Source of the DNA: an uncultured Verrucomicrobiota bacterium
Lineage (GTDB): Bacteria; Verrucomicrobiota; Verrucomicrobiia; Limisphaerales; UBA9464
DNA: 39,773 bases
Direction of reading: 5' to 3'
Assembly (NCBI GenBank): GCA_903821635.1
Contig: CAIJLV010000110.1
Span: forward strand, 1-39,773
A program made the translations under genes and the position numbers. Positions 11,401 through 18,914 of this stretch are shown here, piece by piece. The notes beneath the pieces are model-generated. The model had not been told where the DNA came from. It worked only from the letters and a program-made list of their open reading frames with translations, and ran no database searches. The stretch's first letter is position 1. Each line of letters starts with the position of its first letter.

Positions 11401-12031
11401 CCTGGATAGCGGCCATACCGGCACCGTTGGCGCCGGCGATGTATTTCATTCCGATACCGATAACGCCATTCGTCGGCGTGACGCCGTTGAAACGGACGTA
11501 GTTCCCTTCGCTGGCGGGAGTCGCCTCGATGAAGGTGCCGGTGAATTGGTGGGTCTGCAGCACTGGCTTGACCACGCCATTGACCGACATTTCGGCCGAA
11601 ACACCGTCGCCATCCATCCCCATGTAAAGGATGACGTCATACGGGCCAGCGCCGAGGTTGTTGACGCTGTAATCGCCGGTCGTGCCGGCGCCCGCCTGCT
11701 TGATGATGCCGCGCATGAGGCGGTCATTCGGGGTTTCGCTGGGGCCGTTGCTCTCCCAGCTGTCGTTGCCTTTGAAGGAAACGGTCGCCGTGGTGAAGTT
11801 GCCGGCGTCGTCGCGCAGCGGGACGGTGGTGCCGGTAAACGCCGGCGTGGTCGCCGCGTCGTTGATGTTATACCAGAACCCCTGTTCGACCAAGCCCGCC
11901 CGTTCTTCAGGGAGCAAGGTTGCAGGTGCGTTTCGTCCAACGAAACTGGCACCAACGGATGCAGCATACGCGGAACTCGCGATGCCTACGGAGATGGCGC
12001 AGAATGCCTGCGCTAAACCGAGTTTATTCAT
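8438..12031 (-). CDS. Large secreted multidomain protein with PA14, Ig-like and lectin-like domains
   Basis: 1197 residues with a clear signal peptide (cleavage probably after SSAYA, about residue 23). An N-terminal beta-rich domain (about 30-200) is followed by an Ig-like domain (VNSTVALGARGGFFVKAS to about 300) and a PA14-like domain (about 310-460: FLTAEFYRDIGG, then a YYFYIRSDDASALYLS core). A second Ig-like domain and a Big/SbsA-like domain (about 560-680) come next, then a laminin-G/DUF1349-like region (about 680-880). A C-terminal domain (about 910-1150, starting SIGINFTDDNRDGS) resembles the N-terminal one. The last ~45 residues (SSDSVNGTYTEVSGATSPF to QKFYRAGN) match a tail I recall from many Verrucomicrobia exported proteins. 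PA14 and lectin-like domains suggest glycan binding; no catalytic motif was seen. It has its own terminator. Confidence 0.85.
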   Translation of the reverse strand: MNKLGLAQAFCAISVGIASSAYAASVGASFVGRNAPATLLPEERAGLVEQGFWYNINDAATTPAFTGTTVPLRDDAGNFTTATVSFKGNDSWESNGPSETPNDRLMRGIIKQAGAGTTGDYSVNNLGAGPYDVILYMGMDGDGVSAEMSVNGVVKPVLQTHQFTGTFIEATPASEGNYVRFNGVTPTNGVIGIGMKYIAGANGAGMAAIQVIGSSFPVNTLAASIVDQPVNSTVALGARGGFFVKASADNLNYQWFRNGTAIPGATSASYATPVTTAADDGAKFKVTVGNNLNSVTSEEVVLNVLTPVLAKGFLTAEFYRDIGGTAVGDLTGNGKYTGGVADETRLVVGFETPNGYGDNYGAKVSGFIIPKVSGNYYFYIRSDDASALYLSTDDKPANLSADPIAFEVGCCDAFKEPGEGDETSAAPVALIKDKRYYVVAIVKEGGGGDYLQVAMKEENDTTAATALTVISGDQIGTLVLPDAVITVASQPTSVTVEELNPATFTVSASATTPRGGVPVRYQWQKNGVDIAGATSAKLEVLSPALADNGAKYTVVMGAPGAPDVTSSEVILTVNPDTTAPSVLAVGGLKKSGGDFEVSVLLNEPVATPASLALANFQLSSGTVTAARYVENSSGVTSRQRAVILSTTGLTAGSSYTLTVSGLKDIKGNTSAAIATPFTVSKMTWADLARPNAYGQDVVVTGTNSFNVVNGGSSFWNSNDDATFVYEEITGNFDKVARLEGQDASSQWARAGITARESLDSQDAAASRYQQVHANPSPVKYDGTASNQGYETNRRLTTGAGTTSSNGDTGANGPQYPNAWLRLRRAGDVISMYRSSDGITWFALGRTDFNPADGSGSPLPAKMFVGPIFGAENGNIGSDGDPNRKAWNARFRDYGDFQSSGVAGSQTYSIGINFTDDNRDGSVGPKDIAGTAVTAQPNWNNAIGLSTTDTGPVALTADEGGVAKTTTATVEWSGSGNTWTSTGRGEENNKLTGPNHLLMTGFLDTSNDSTTQVTIKGLGSKFTTGKYDVVVYTLGGVASGRGGAFRVTDAAGTELKGYVLTLTPENPTELSPVPIAANATPGDGATYGTGSYIVFKGLSSPDIIVEGTTAADANGVDLGVGGTQRAPLNAVQVVSPSGLFDIVVVTPTISIQGLQITFTGKLLSSDSVNGTYTEVSGATSPFTINPANAAQKFYRAGN

Positions 12032-12055
12032 AGTGTTAAGGTGGGAACCGGAGTT

Positions 12056-12084
12056 CTTTTCCGTAAAAGTTGCTTGTTTGTCAA
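12056..12084 (-). promoter_or_regulatory. Candidate sigma70-type promoter of the PA14/Ig protein gene
   Basis: Reading the minus strand, a perfect TTGACA lies at 12084-12079. After a 17-base spacer comes a weak -10-like GAAAAG at 12061-12056, 25 bases before the start codon. Only the -35 is convincing. Confidence 0.35.
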
Positions 12085-12253
12085 TGAATTGTCCGCGAAA
12101 CCGCGGTTTTGTGGGGTGAGCCTCCCCTATTTGAGCAGCACCCCCCTGTTTTGGGGATATGTGAATTGGACCGGGAGGGGAATGGGGCGTTTCAAGGCAG
12201 CAGAACGCGGGGGAAACTGAGCGTGAGCCCCCGTGGTTTCATCGCCGGTGGAT

Positions 12254-15200
12254 TCAGTTTTTGAGGGCTCGGGAGACCTTGAGCTCTCCGTGGGGGGAAA
12301 CGCTGACTTCAGCCGCCGCCGGCGGCAGGGGATAAACCGTGGGGGCACCCCCACCGGGCCACCGCACTTCCAGCGCCAGCGGGGTCGTGGGCCGGGCCAA
12401 AATGGGGACGGCGCTATCTTGAGACCAATAGCCCGCACCGGCGTGTATTTCCCGCGCTGGACCGTAATCGTCGCTAAATTTCAGCCGGACGGTCGCGCCA
12501 TAGCCGCTGGGGTTTCCCGGAGGGCCCGTCAACCGAACCCGCAACCCAGCTGGCGACCGGCCATTTTGCCACAGGGTCGTGGCGGCCCCGTTTTGCGCGA
12601 CGACCAATTCGGGACGCCCGTCTTGGTCCGCGTCGCCCAAGGCGGCGCCACGTTGTTCGCCGTAAAGCCGGACGCCTGATTCCACCGCCGGGAGCGCGGT
12701 AAAGTGTCCGGTGCCCTCGCCCCGCAACCACAGGCCCCGGCCGGCGTCGGTGCGCGGCCATTCGAGACGCATGGCGAAGAAATTCTGCGCGACGAAAAGG
12801 TCATCCCGACCGTCCGCATCCGCATCGGCTATGACCAAGCCAAATGCCGGGGCATACTGCGCCTCCGCCGGCAGGGGAACCGCCACGAAATGGTCACCCC
12901 GATTGAGAAAAACACTGGAGGCCAAGGTCGTGGCGGCGACTACGCCCGGCGGGACCGGCAGGGCGGCCAACACTTCGGGCAGGGTGGCGACCGCAAACGC
13001 GGCGTGGGTGGGAAAAAGTTCAGCGAGTTTCGGCAGGGCTTGACCCAGCGCGTTCAGGCTGCGCCGGGGCACCTCCACCTGCAACTCCGCCGGATAATAG
13101 GCCTCGATCAGGTCGGTCGTTCCCGCGCCCCCAAATTCCCCGTAGTAGAGCCGCAGCGGGCGGGCGGGGGAGGCCTGGTAGCCGGTATTCAAACCCCAGT
13201 TTCCAGCCACCAAATCCAGCCGGCCATCGCCGTCAAAATCGCCCGTGGTCACGCTATTCCACCAACCGGTGAGCTGTGACAGGACGACGGAGGCAGGGGG
13301 CGAGGAAGCGGTCGGCGAACCCAGGACGGCAGGGTCCCAAGGCGCTAGGGTGCCGCGCTCATTTCGGAAGATCCGCAGCGGGCCCCATTCGCAGGCTAAA
13401 ATCAGTTCGGCAAACCCGTCCCCGTTGAGGTCGCTCCAAACCGCGCTGCTGACGAGTCCGACTTCCTTGAGCAGAGCGTTGGCGGCCGAGTCGGGCACCA
13501 GTCGGGCACCCGTGCGGCGAAAGATTTGGGAGGCGGCCGCCTGCGGATACGCCCCCAGCCGCACCCGACCACCGAGGAAGAGGTCCAAATCACCATCGCC
13601 ATCATAATCCGCGGCGGCCACCGGGCCGGGGCTGGCGGGGGCCGGCGGGATTTCATCGAAGGGCGTCACGGTGAGCGTGTCCACTTGGGGCGAAGCGGTG
13701 ATCAGCACCAAGGCCGGCAGGTTGGTCGCGGTCGTTTCGTAGTGGGCAAGGGCCGCTAGGAGCGCGGGTTTGCCTTCGGCGGTGACCCACGCGGTAAAAC
13801 CCGTCACATCTTCCGGGGCGGTCCAATCGGAGCGAAGCGCTACCGCTTCGCCGTCCGGCAGAAAACGGAAACCTTCGATCCGACCCCCGCGGCCGGTGCC
13901 GATGACGAGTTCATCCCGGCCATCGCCATCCAAATCGCACCAAGCAACCCCAGGCCCGAGGGTGCTGAGCTGTTTGGGCAGCAGGGGCTGCCGCGCAAAG
14001 TCATCGAACAACTCCTCGTGATGGGTGTGCTGAAGGCGGGCGGTTTGGTTGCTAACGAGGGGGCGGGCCCGGGGTTTGGCTTTGGCTGGCACCGGTGCGG
14101 AGTCGGGCTCAGCAATTTCATACCGGTGATTGGGGAGCGCATTGGTGAGCACCGTCTGCCGGCCTGACCGCCAATTGACCTCAATCGTCAAGTGCGCGGC
14201 GGGGCCGGCCGCGAACGTGCGGAGGGTATCGTCCCCGGAGAGATAGCGGCCACCAGCGACGATTTCTTGGCTTTGATTTACCGGGCCGCCCAGCACCCGG
14301 ATGCGTCCGCCTAAGCCGCGGGTATTCGGTGCCCGACCTTTCAGCCGGACGGTGACGCGAGGGGCCACACTTTCATTTCGGTAAAGCAGGGCGCCGGAAT
14401 TGAGGTTATTGAGGGCTAAATCGAGGTCGCCATCGCCGTCAAAATCAGCCAAGGCGATGCCTTGAGCGATGCTGCTCGCGTCCAGGCCCCAAGCGGCGGC
14501 GCGGTCCTCAAAGGTGAAATCGCCACGGTTACGAAAGGCGGATTTGGGCGAGGGAAAGGGCGGGTAAAAAAGGAGGTTGGTGCGGGCCGCTTCAGCCGAC
14601 TGTTTCCCCAAGGCGCGAATCCGCGCCAGCGTGTCGCGATCCTGGGTGTCGAACAGCATGCCATTGACCACCAACAGGTCCTCGTAGCCGTCGAGGTCGA
14701 CGTCCAAAAACACCGGCTGCCAGGACCAATCCGTGGCCGCCACGCCGGCCAATTCTGCGACTTCGCTCCACGTCCCGTCACTATGGCCCCGGTAGAGCGC
14801 GTTGCGGTTGACCTCGGGCCGAAATTCAAAGCGGCCCGGGAGGTTGGGCACGTAGTTCAAGCCCGATACTTGCCGCATTCGGCGGGCGTGATTGCTGCCC
14901 GCCATCTCGACGGCGATAAAATCGAGCTCTCCATCCCGGTCCAAATCGGCGAAATCAACGCCCATCGAGGCAAACGGAAACTTCCGCAGGGCCAAGCGGG
15001 ACACGGCGCGGAAATTGCCGCGCCCATCGTTCAACCACAGCCGGTCCGGGGTTTGGAAATCATTGCACGCGTAGATATCGGGCGCGCCGTCGCCGTTCAC
15101 ATCGCGCATCTGGACGCTGAGGCCGTAATCCGGCGGGGGCGCTTTGGGCCGCCCCTCCTCGTCGAGGAACCGGGAAGAATTCCACGGTGCCGCCTGGAAG

Positions 15201-15952
15201 CGGCCAGCGCCATCGTTCAGGTAAAGGACCCCCACTTCCCCGACCTCTTCCATCCGGCCATCCACATACCGCAACCGGTGCGCGTGAGGGCCGGTGACCA
15301 CCCATTCGCCGTTCACTTTTTTGATTTCGGCCCGGCCACCCATGCGCAGGACGGAAAAAGCGCCGTAATTCGCCACGTAAAGATCGAGGTCGCCATCCCC
15401 CTCCACGTCCGCCAAAGCCAGACTCATGCTACCAGTGGCAGACGTGAGCCCCGCCTCGGCGGTGAATTCGCTGAAGTGGCCCTGCCCCTCATTGCGGAAG
15501 GCATGCACGCCCGAACCCAGCGTGGAAACGAGCAGATCCAAATCTCCATCCCCCTCCAAATCTGCAAAGACAGCCCCGGTCGAAACCCACTGCGGGCACG
15601 CCACCCCCGCCTTCACGGCGACCTCTTCGAACCGCCAGTCGCCGAGATTCCGGAACAGGGCATTCGCGCCGTTAATCGCGCAGAAATACAGGTCACATCG
15701 GCCATCCCCGTCGAAATCACCCGCCGCCACGCCCGACCCATTCATCAAGTTCTGGTTCCGGGCGGCCGCCAAGGGCGAGAGGGCGTTGGTGAACTGGACT
15801 CCTGAAGCCGCGGCGGCAACGGCGGTGAAACCGGAGCGGCCGGAGGACGGAATCGCCAGCTTAAGAGCCGGCCCCACGGCTCCCAAAAGACTGGCAGTAG
15901 CCAGCGATAGCAGCAGGCTAAAACGCAGCACGGGCGGGGAACAACGGGGCAT
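12254..15952 (-). CDS. CRTAC1-like FG-GAP/VCBS repeat protein with two ASPIC/UnbV domains (paralog C)
   Basis: 1232 residues from the ATG at 15952. The frame is open to 16390, but that extension crosses a terminator and the end of the DUF481 gene, so it is rejected. A signal peptide (LRFSLLLSLATASLLGA) follows the start. The domain order equals that of paralogs A and B: FG-GAP loops (GDFDGDGRCDLYF, DVEGDGDLDLYV, DVNGDGAPDIYACND, DFDGDGDLDLAL), a first ASPIC/UnbV domain near RVTVRLKGRAPNTRG, a second half beginning FDDFARQPLLPKQLS, and a second ASPIC/UnbV near GLRVRLTGPPGNPSG. The protein is exported and its ligand is unknown. It is separated from paralogs A and B by the PA14/Ig gene and has its own upstream region with a 14-base direct repeat, so it may be regulated separately. 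Confidence 0.88.
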   Translation of the reverse strand: MPRCSPPVLRFSLLLSLATASLLGAVGPALKLAIPSSGRSGFTAVAAAASGVQFTNALSPLAAARNQNLMNGSGVAAGDFDGDGRCDLYFCAINGANALFRNLGDWRFEEVAVKAGVACPQWVSTGAVFADLEGDGDLDLLVSTLGSGVHAFRNEGQGHFSEFTAEAGLTSATGSMSLALADVEGDGDLDLYVANYGAFSVLRMGGRAEIKKVNGEWVVTGPHAHRLRYVDGRMEEVGEVGVLYLNDGAGRFQAAPWNSSRFLDEEGRPKAPPPDYGLSVQMRDVNGDGAPDIYACNDFQTPDRLWLNDGRGNFRAVSRLALRKFPFASMGVDFADLDRDGELDFIAVEMAGSNHARRMRQVSGLNYVPNLPGRFEFRPEVNRNALYRGHSDGTWSEVAELAGVAATDWSWQPVFLDVDLDGYEDLLVVNGMLFDTQDRDTLARIRALGKQSAEAARTNLLFYPPFPSPKSAFRNRGDFTFEDRAAAWGLDASSIAQGIALADFDGDGDLDLALNNLNSGALLYRNESVAPRVTVRLKGRAPNTRGLGGRIRVLGGPVNQSQEIVAGGRYLSGDDTLRTFAAGPAAHLTIEVNWRSGRQTVLTNALPNHRYEIAEPDSAPVPAKAKPRARPLVSNQTARLQHTHHEELFDDFARQPLLPKQLSTLGPGVAWCDLDGDGRDELVIGTGRGGRIEGFRFLPDGEAVALRSDWTAPEDVTGFTAWVTAEGKPALLAALAHYETTATNLPALVLITASPQVDTLTVTPFDEIPPAPASPGPVAAADYDGDGDLDLFLGGRVRLGAYPQAAASQIFRRTGARLVPDSAANALLKEVGLVSSAVWSDLNGDGFAELILACEWGPLRIFRNERGTLAPWDPAVLGSPTASSPPASVVLSQLTGWWNSVTTGDFDGDGRLDLVAGNWGLNTGYQASPARPLRLYYGEFGGAGTTDLIEAYYPAELQVEVPRRSLNALGQALPKLAELFPTHAAFAVATLPEVLAALPVPPGVVAATTLASSVFLNRGDHFVAVPLPAEAQYAPAFGLVIADADADGRDDLFVAQNFFAMRLEWPRTDAGRGLWLRGEGTGHFTALPAVESGVRLYGEQRGAALGDADQDGRPELVVAQNGAATTLWQNGRSPAGLRVRLTGPPGNPSGYGATVRLKFSDDYGPAREIHAGAGYWSQDSAVPILARPTTPLALEVRWPGGGAPTVYPLPPAAAEVSVSPHGELKVSRALKN

Positions 15953-15974
15953 TGAGGAGATGCTGAGGCGATCA

Positions 15975-16008
15975 AAAGCGGAGAATCCAGCGCTAAAGCG
16001 GAGAATCC
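15975..16008 (-). promoter_or_regulatory. Two direct repeats upstream of paralog C (candidate operator)
   Basis: The 14-mer AAAGCGGAGAATCC occurs perfectly at 15975-15988 and 15995-16008, a 20-base period or about two helical turns. In gene orientation it reads GGATTCTCCGCTTT, 23-56 bases ahead of the start codon. The spacing fits binding of a regulator dimer on one DNA face; no regulator is assigned. Confidence 0.5.
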
Positions 16009-16090
16009 CATGACCGCGCGGAAAATTCCGGGCTGCCGCGAAGCACCCAAGCCACCGCGTGATCAGCACCCGGAGGCCCCATCTCAACGC

Positions 16091-16124
16091 AAAAACGCCG
16101 TCCGGGTAAGCCGGACGGCGTTTT
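16091..16124 (-). terminator. Rho-independent terminator of the DUF481 gene
   Basis: A perfect 14-base inverted repeat (AAAACGCCGTCCGG at 16092-16105 and its complement at 16111-16124) with a 5-base loop is followed on the minus strand by a U-tract. It lies 22 bases past the stop of the DUF481 gene. The A/T ends on both sides could let it work in both directions. Confidence 0.92.
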
Positions 16125-16146
16125 GAACAGCAGGCGAAGCGATCGC

Positions 16147-16938
16147 TCAGAAGGTGTAGCCGATGCCGGCGAGAATCTTCAGGTCGTTCTTTTCGTGAAA
16201 CAGCAGCGTGCCAGCGTAGGGCGCGGGCCGGCTGCGGAAGGTGTCCTGCAGCACGACCCGGACCTTCATCTTGGCCGTGAGATCCGCCTCCACGCCGATC
16301 TGCCCTTGGATGAGGTAGGAGCCGAAATCGTCGATGCGGGGCAGGTATTCCAAGTCTTGGAACAACCGGGCCGTGGGGCTGAATTTCCAACTGAACCGTT
16401 CGCCCAAGCGAATCGTGGCGTAATCATCCGCTAGGCCGCCCAGTTTTTCGAAGACGTAACCCGGACCCGCTTCCACCGCGAGTTCCATGTCCTTCTGCTT
16501 GACCAAGTAATAACCGAGGTTCGCGGTCAGCGCGAAGCGGTAGTCGATGTCGGCGATCTCATCGTGCCGGTAGTCGGCTTTCACGCCGACATAGAGGCGT
16601 TCGTTCAGCAGATAGTTATACTGCAGGCCGCCGCCGAAGTTGTTGACGTTGGTGGTGTCGGTTTCGACGAGCGCGGTGCCCGCGGCATTGACGCTGCGGG
16701 TCGTGGTTTCGCCATACGACGCATCCAGCCCGGCGTAGAGTTCGTTCTGCGCCCACTTCTTGGAGGACTTGAGGTCCCCTTGGACGATCAAGTTTTCCGA
16801 GTTACCAGAGGTGAGGCCGAAGTTCAGGCCGGCGGAAGTTTTCCAGCCGGTGGGATTGGGATCTTCCGCCGCGGTCAACGTGACGGCAGCGGCCGCAAAC
16901 GCGGCGAGACGCAGGGTGCGAGAGCAAGCGTGATTCAT
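16147..16938 (-). CDS. DUF481 (YdiY-like) outer-membrane beta-barrel protein
   Basis: 263 residues from the ATG at 16938; a longer frame to 17160 would overlap the upstream gene and lacks a leader. The leader CSRTLRLAAFAAAAVTLTAA ends near residue 25. The mature protein begins WKTSAGLNFGLTSGNSEN, a hallmark of DUF481 proteins. It has alternating amphipathic strands with the many Tyr and charged residues of a beta-barrel and ends in an aromatic residue (GIGYTF), as outer-membrane proteins usually do. DUF481 proteins sit in the outer membrane and are often salt- or stress-induced; the exact role is unknown. It starts 59 bases after the glycosyltransferase gene and may be read through from it. 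It ends at a strong terminator. Confidence 0.85.
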   Translation of the reverse strand: MNHACSRTLRLAAFAAAAVTLTAAEDPNPTGWKTSAGLNFGLTSGNSENLIVQGDLKSSKKWAQNELYAGLDASYGETTTRSVNAAGTALVETDTTNVNNFGGGLQYNYLLNERLYVGVKADYRHDEIADIDYRFALTANLGYYLVKQKDMELAVEAGPGYVFEKLGGLADDYATIRLGERFSWKFSPTARLFQDLEYLPRIDDFGSYLIQGQIGVEADLTAKMKVRVVLQDTFRSRPAPYAGTLLFHEKNDLKILAGIGYTF

Positions 16939-16997
16939 AAGGGGCCGCGAGTGGTAGAGAGGCGGCCACGCGGCAGCAATCTCGAATTTCACCAACC

Positions 16998-18851
16998 TTA
17001 ATTGCCGCTGCCGGCGCGGGGCCGACGCGAGCCCCACCATTCCTCTTCCGCGAGGAAGAAGTGGCCATTGCTCAGGAAGCCGCCGCCGAGAATGTATTTC
17101 AGGGGAAAGCCCGTGGGCACCCGTTCCCGCAACAGGACGTCGAGATAGTAACGGCCCCAAGCGAAATCCGGGTCGCCGAAGAAGCGGCTCTGCATGGGTT
17201 GGTTGGCCCAGAGCGGCGAGATGTAAACCGCCCGGACCCGCCGGCGCCCCTCGGTGAACATGAAGAAATCTTCGCGCCGGTTGGCGAGATTGGCGTCGGC
17301 CTCATCCATCACGCGCAGGGAGTTCCAGACGCAATCCCGCGGCCCATACCACGCCATCGCCCACGGCACATCACTCATCATCAGCGTGCCCGGCGGGCTG
17401 TAATCGGCGAGCGTGCGGATGATACCGGGCCGGTAATAGGGTTCTTGCGCGGTGAATTTACGGGGCGGCAGCAGGGACAGCAGCAGCGGGCCGGAGAAGA
17501 AGAGGATCAAGGCGCCCGTGACCAACCGCCGAAGCAGGGGCACCGGCCAATCCACCTGATCAAGCGCCAACTGCAACATGGCCGCAGCAAAGATGAAGAG
17601 GAGGGGCGCCATCAGCACGAGCAGGTTTTCGCCATTAACCACCGGGGAGAGCTCGGCCATGGACGAGCGGATGGAGGCTTGAACGACGAGCAGCGTCGCC
17701 ACCATGCCAAAGAGCAGCCAGCGAAGCCGGCCAAGGTTGGCGGTCTTGAACGAAACGAACAGGCTGAAGAGGAAAAACGCGACCACCCAGTTGCCCCCGA
17801 TGCGGGGCAGTTCTTCCTCCATCATTTGAACGCAATTCCCCAGCGTTTTCCGGATCGGCTCCATGCGGTCCATGGTGCGAAAAACGGGGTTTTGCGAGCG
17901 TTCGAGGCGATCCCGGGGAAAGGATTCGGTCGTGGTCAGCCAAGCATACGTCGCCGTCCCAAACGGCAGGCCGCTGACTTGGACATTGCGCGCCACCCAC
18001 GGTCCCAAGACCAACGCGAACGCCGCCGCCACCGACAGCAGCACGGGCAACCGCGCCCGGGCGCCGGTCAACGCCAGCACCACCAACGTCGGCACCACGA
18101 GCCAAGCGGCCGAATAGCGGGTCAACCCGATCAAACCCAACAAGCCACCCACCAGCAGCGCCAGTCCTACCCGGCGCCGGCCGGAAGCCGTCGAATCGGC
18201 GGCACTGGTCTGGTCCAGCGCGATCCAAGCGCGGGCAAAAGCCAGCACCAAGACCATCAAAAGCAGGGTGGAAAGGCCGGAATTGGCGAATCGCCAGAGG
18301 AGTTCCGTGCCCAGAAAAAGGAGGGCCGACAGCCACCCGACGGCGGCGTCAAACAGGTTTTTCGCGAGCGAAAACACCAGCAGGGTGGCCAAAGCAAACA
18401 GGCCGAGGTTCAGGACACTGATCGCGACCTCGGCCGCGGGCCGGCGGGTAAATTCGTCCGCGGCCAAGGCAAACCGTTGCTCCGCGGGGAGCACCTTCAT
18501 CAGGCCCGCGAGTAGCATCGGATAAAGCGGCGGATTTTCCAGGTCGGGGTGGGCAAATTCGAGGAGCGTGCGGGGATCACCGCCTGCGCCACGGATTTTA
18601 TCCCGCAGCAGATGCAGGCTCAGGGGCCGGATGAACGAGGTCGTGTAACCCTTCCCTTCGGCGAGATTTCGCCCGAGTTGGGCGGAGTCCATGGCCTCAG
18701 GAGCCACGAAGTTCCGCGTCTCCGTCATCTGATAGATCACGGTCGCCAGCGCCAGCGAGAGCACGACGAGGAAGCCCCGGAGGAGCGCGGCCCCGCGGCC
18801 TTCCTCAATAAAGTGAATGACTTGCTGAATCCCTCTGGGCGGTTGCTTCAT
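16998..18851 (-). CDS. Multi-spanning membrane glycosyltransferase, GT-C / ArnT-PMT type
   Basis: 617 residues from the ATG at 18851 (MKQPPRG); the frame extends to 18908, but this start fits the N-terminal cytoplasmic tail before the first helix (GFLVVLSLALATVIYQM). About ten to twelve hydrophobic helices fill residues 25-480, followed by a ~140-residue soluble C-terminal part. The first external loop carries the acidic DSAQLGRNLAEGKGYTTS, in the position of the catalytic Asp of GT-C enzymes such as ArnT and PMT (GT39/GT83). Such enzymes move a sugar from a polyprenyl-phosphate donor to lipid or protein on the outer side of the inner membrane. Donor and acceptor are not predictable. The next gene, DUF481, follows after 59 bases. 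Confidence 0.7.
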   Translation of the reverse strand: MKQPPRGIQQVIHFIEEGRGAALLRGFLVVLSLALATVIYQMTETRNFVAPEAMDSAQLGRNLAEGKGYTTSFIRPLSLHLLRDKIRGAGGDPRTLLEFAHPDLENPPLYPMLLAGLMKVLPAEQRFALAADEFTRRPAAEVAISVLNLGLFALATLLVFSLAKNLFDAAVGWLSALLFLGTELLWRFANSGLSTLLLMVLVLAFARAWIALDQTSAADSTASGRRRVGLALLVGGLLGLIGLTRYSAAWLVVPTLVVLALTGARARLPVLLSVAAAFALVLGPWVARNVQVSGLPFGTATYAWLTTTESFPRDRLERSQNPVFRTMDRMEPIRKTLGNCVQMMEEELPRIGGNWVVAFFLFSLFVSFKTANLGRLRWLLFGMVATLLVVQASIRSSMAELSPVVNGENLLVLMAPLLFIFAAAMLQLALDQVDWPVPLLRRLVTGALILFFSGPLLLSLLPPRKFTAQEPYYRPGIIRTLADYSPPGTLMMSDVPWAMAWYGPRDCVWNSLRVMDEADANLANRREDFFMFTEGRRRVRAVYISPLWANQPMQSRFFGDPDFAWGRYYLDVLLRERVPTGFPLKYILGGGFLSNGHFFLAEEEWWGSRRPRAGSGN

Positions 18852-18914
18852 GCGATACGGTCTCCAAGCCTGTGCATGAACCGCGGCGAAAGAGAAGCCG
18901 CAGTTCAAGTGGGC

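Noticed and set aside
12097..12115. CCGCG-AAAC-CGCGG hairpin followed by TTTT on the plus strand
   Set aside because: It would terminate plus-strand transcription, but no plus-strand gene lies upstream, and the stem is only five pairs.
14462..15805. A 447-codon plus-strand frame
   Set aside because: Antisense shadow of paralog C.
15953..16390. N-terminal extension of paralog C upstream of its ATG at 15952
   Set aside because: It crosses the DUF481 terminator and coding end, and the ATG at 15952 gives a proper signal peptide.
17061..18515. A 484-codon plus-strand frame
   Set aside because: Antisense to the membrane glycosyltransferase; very Gln/His/Arg-rich without domain features.
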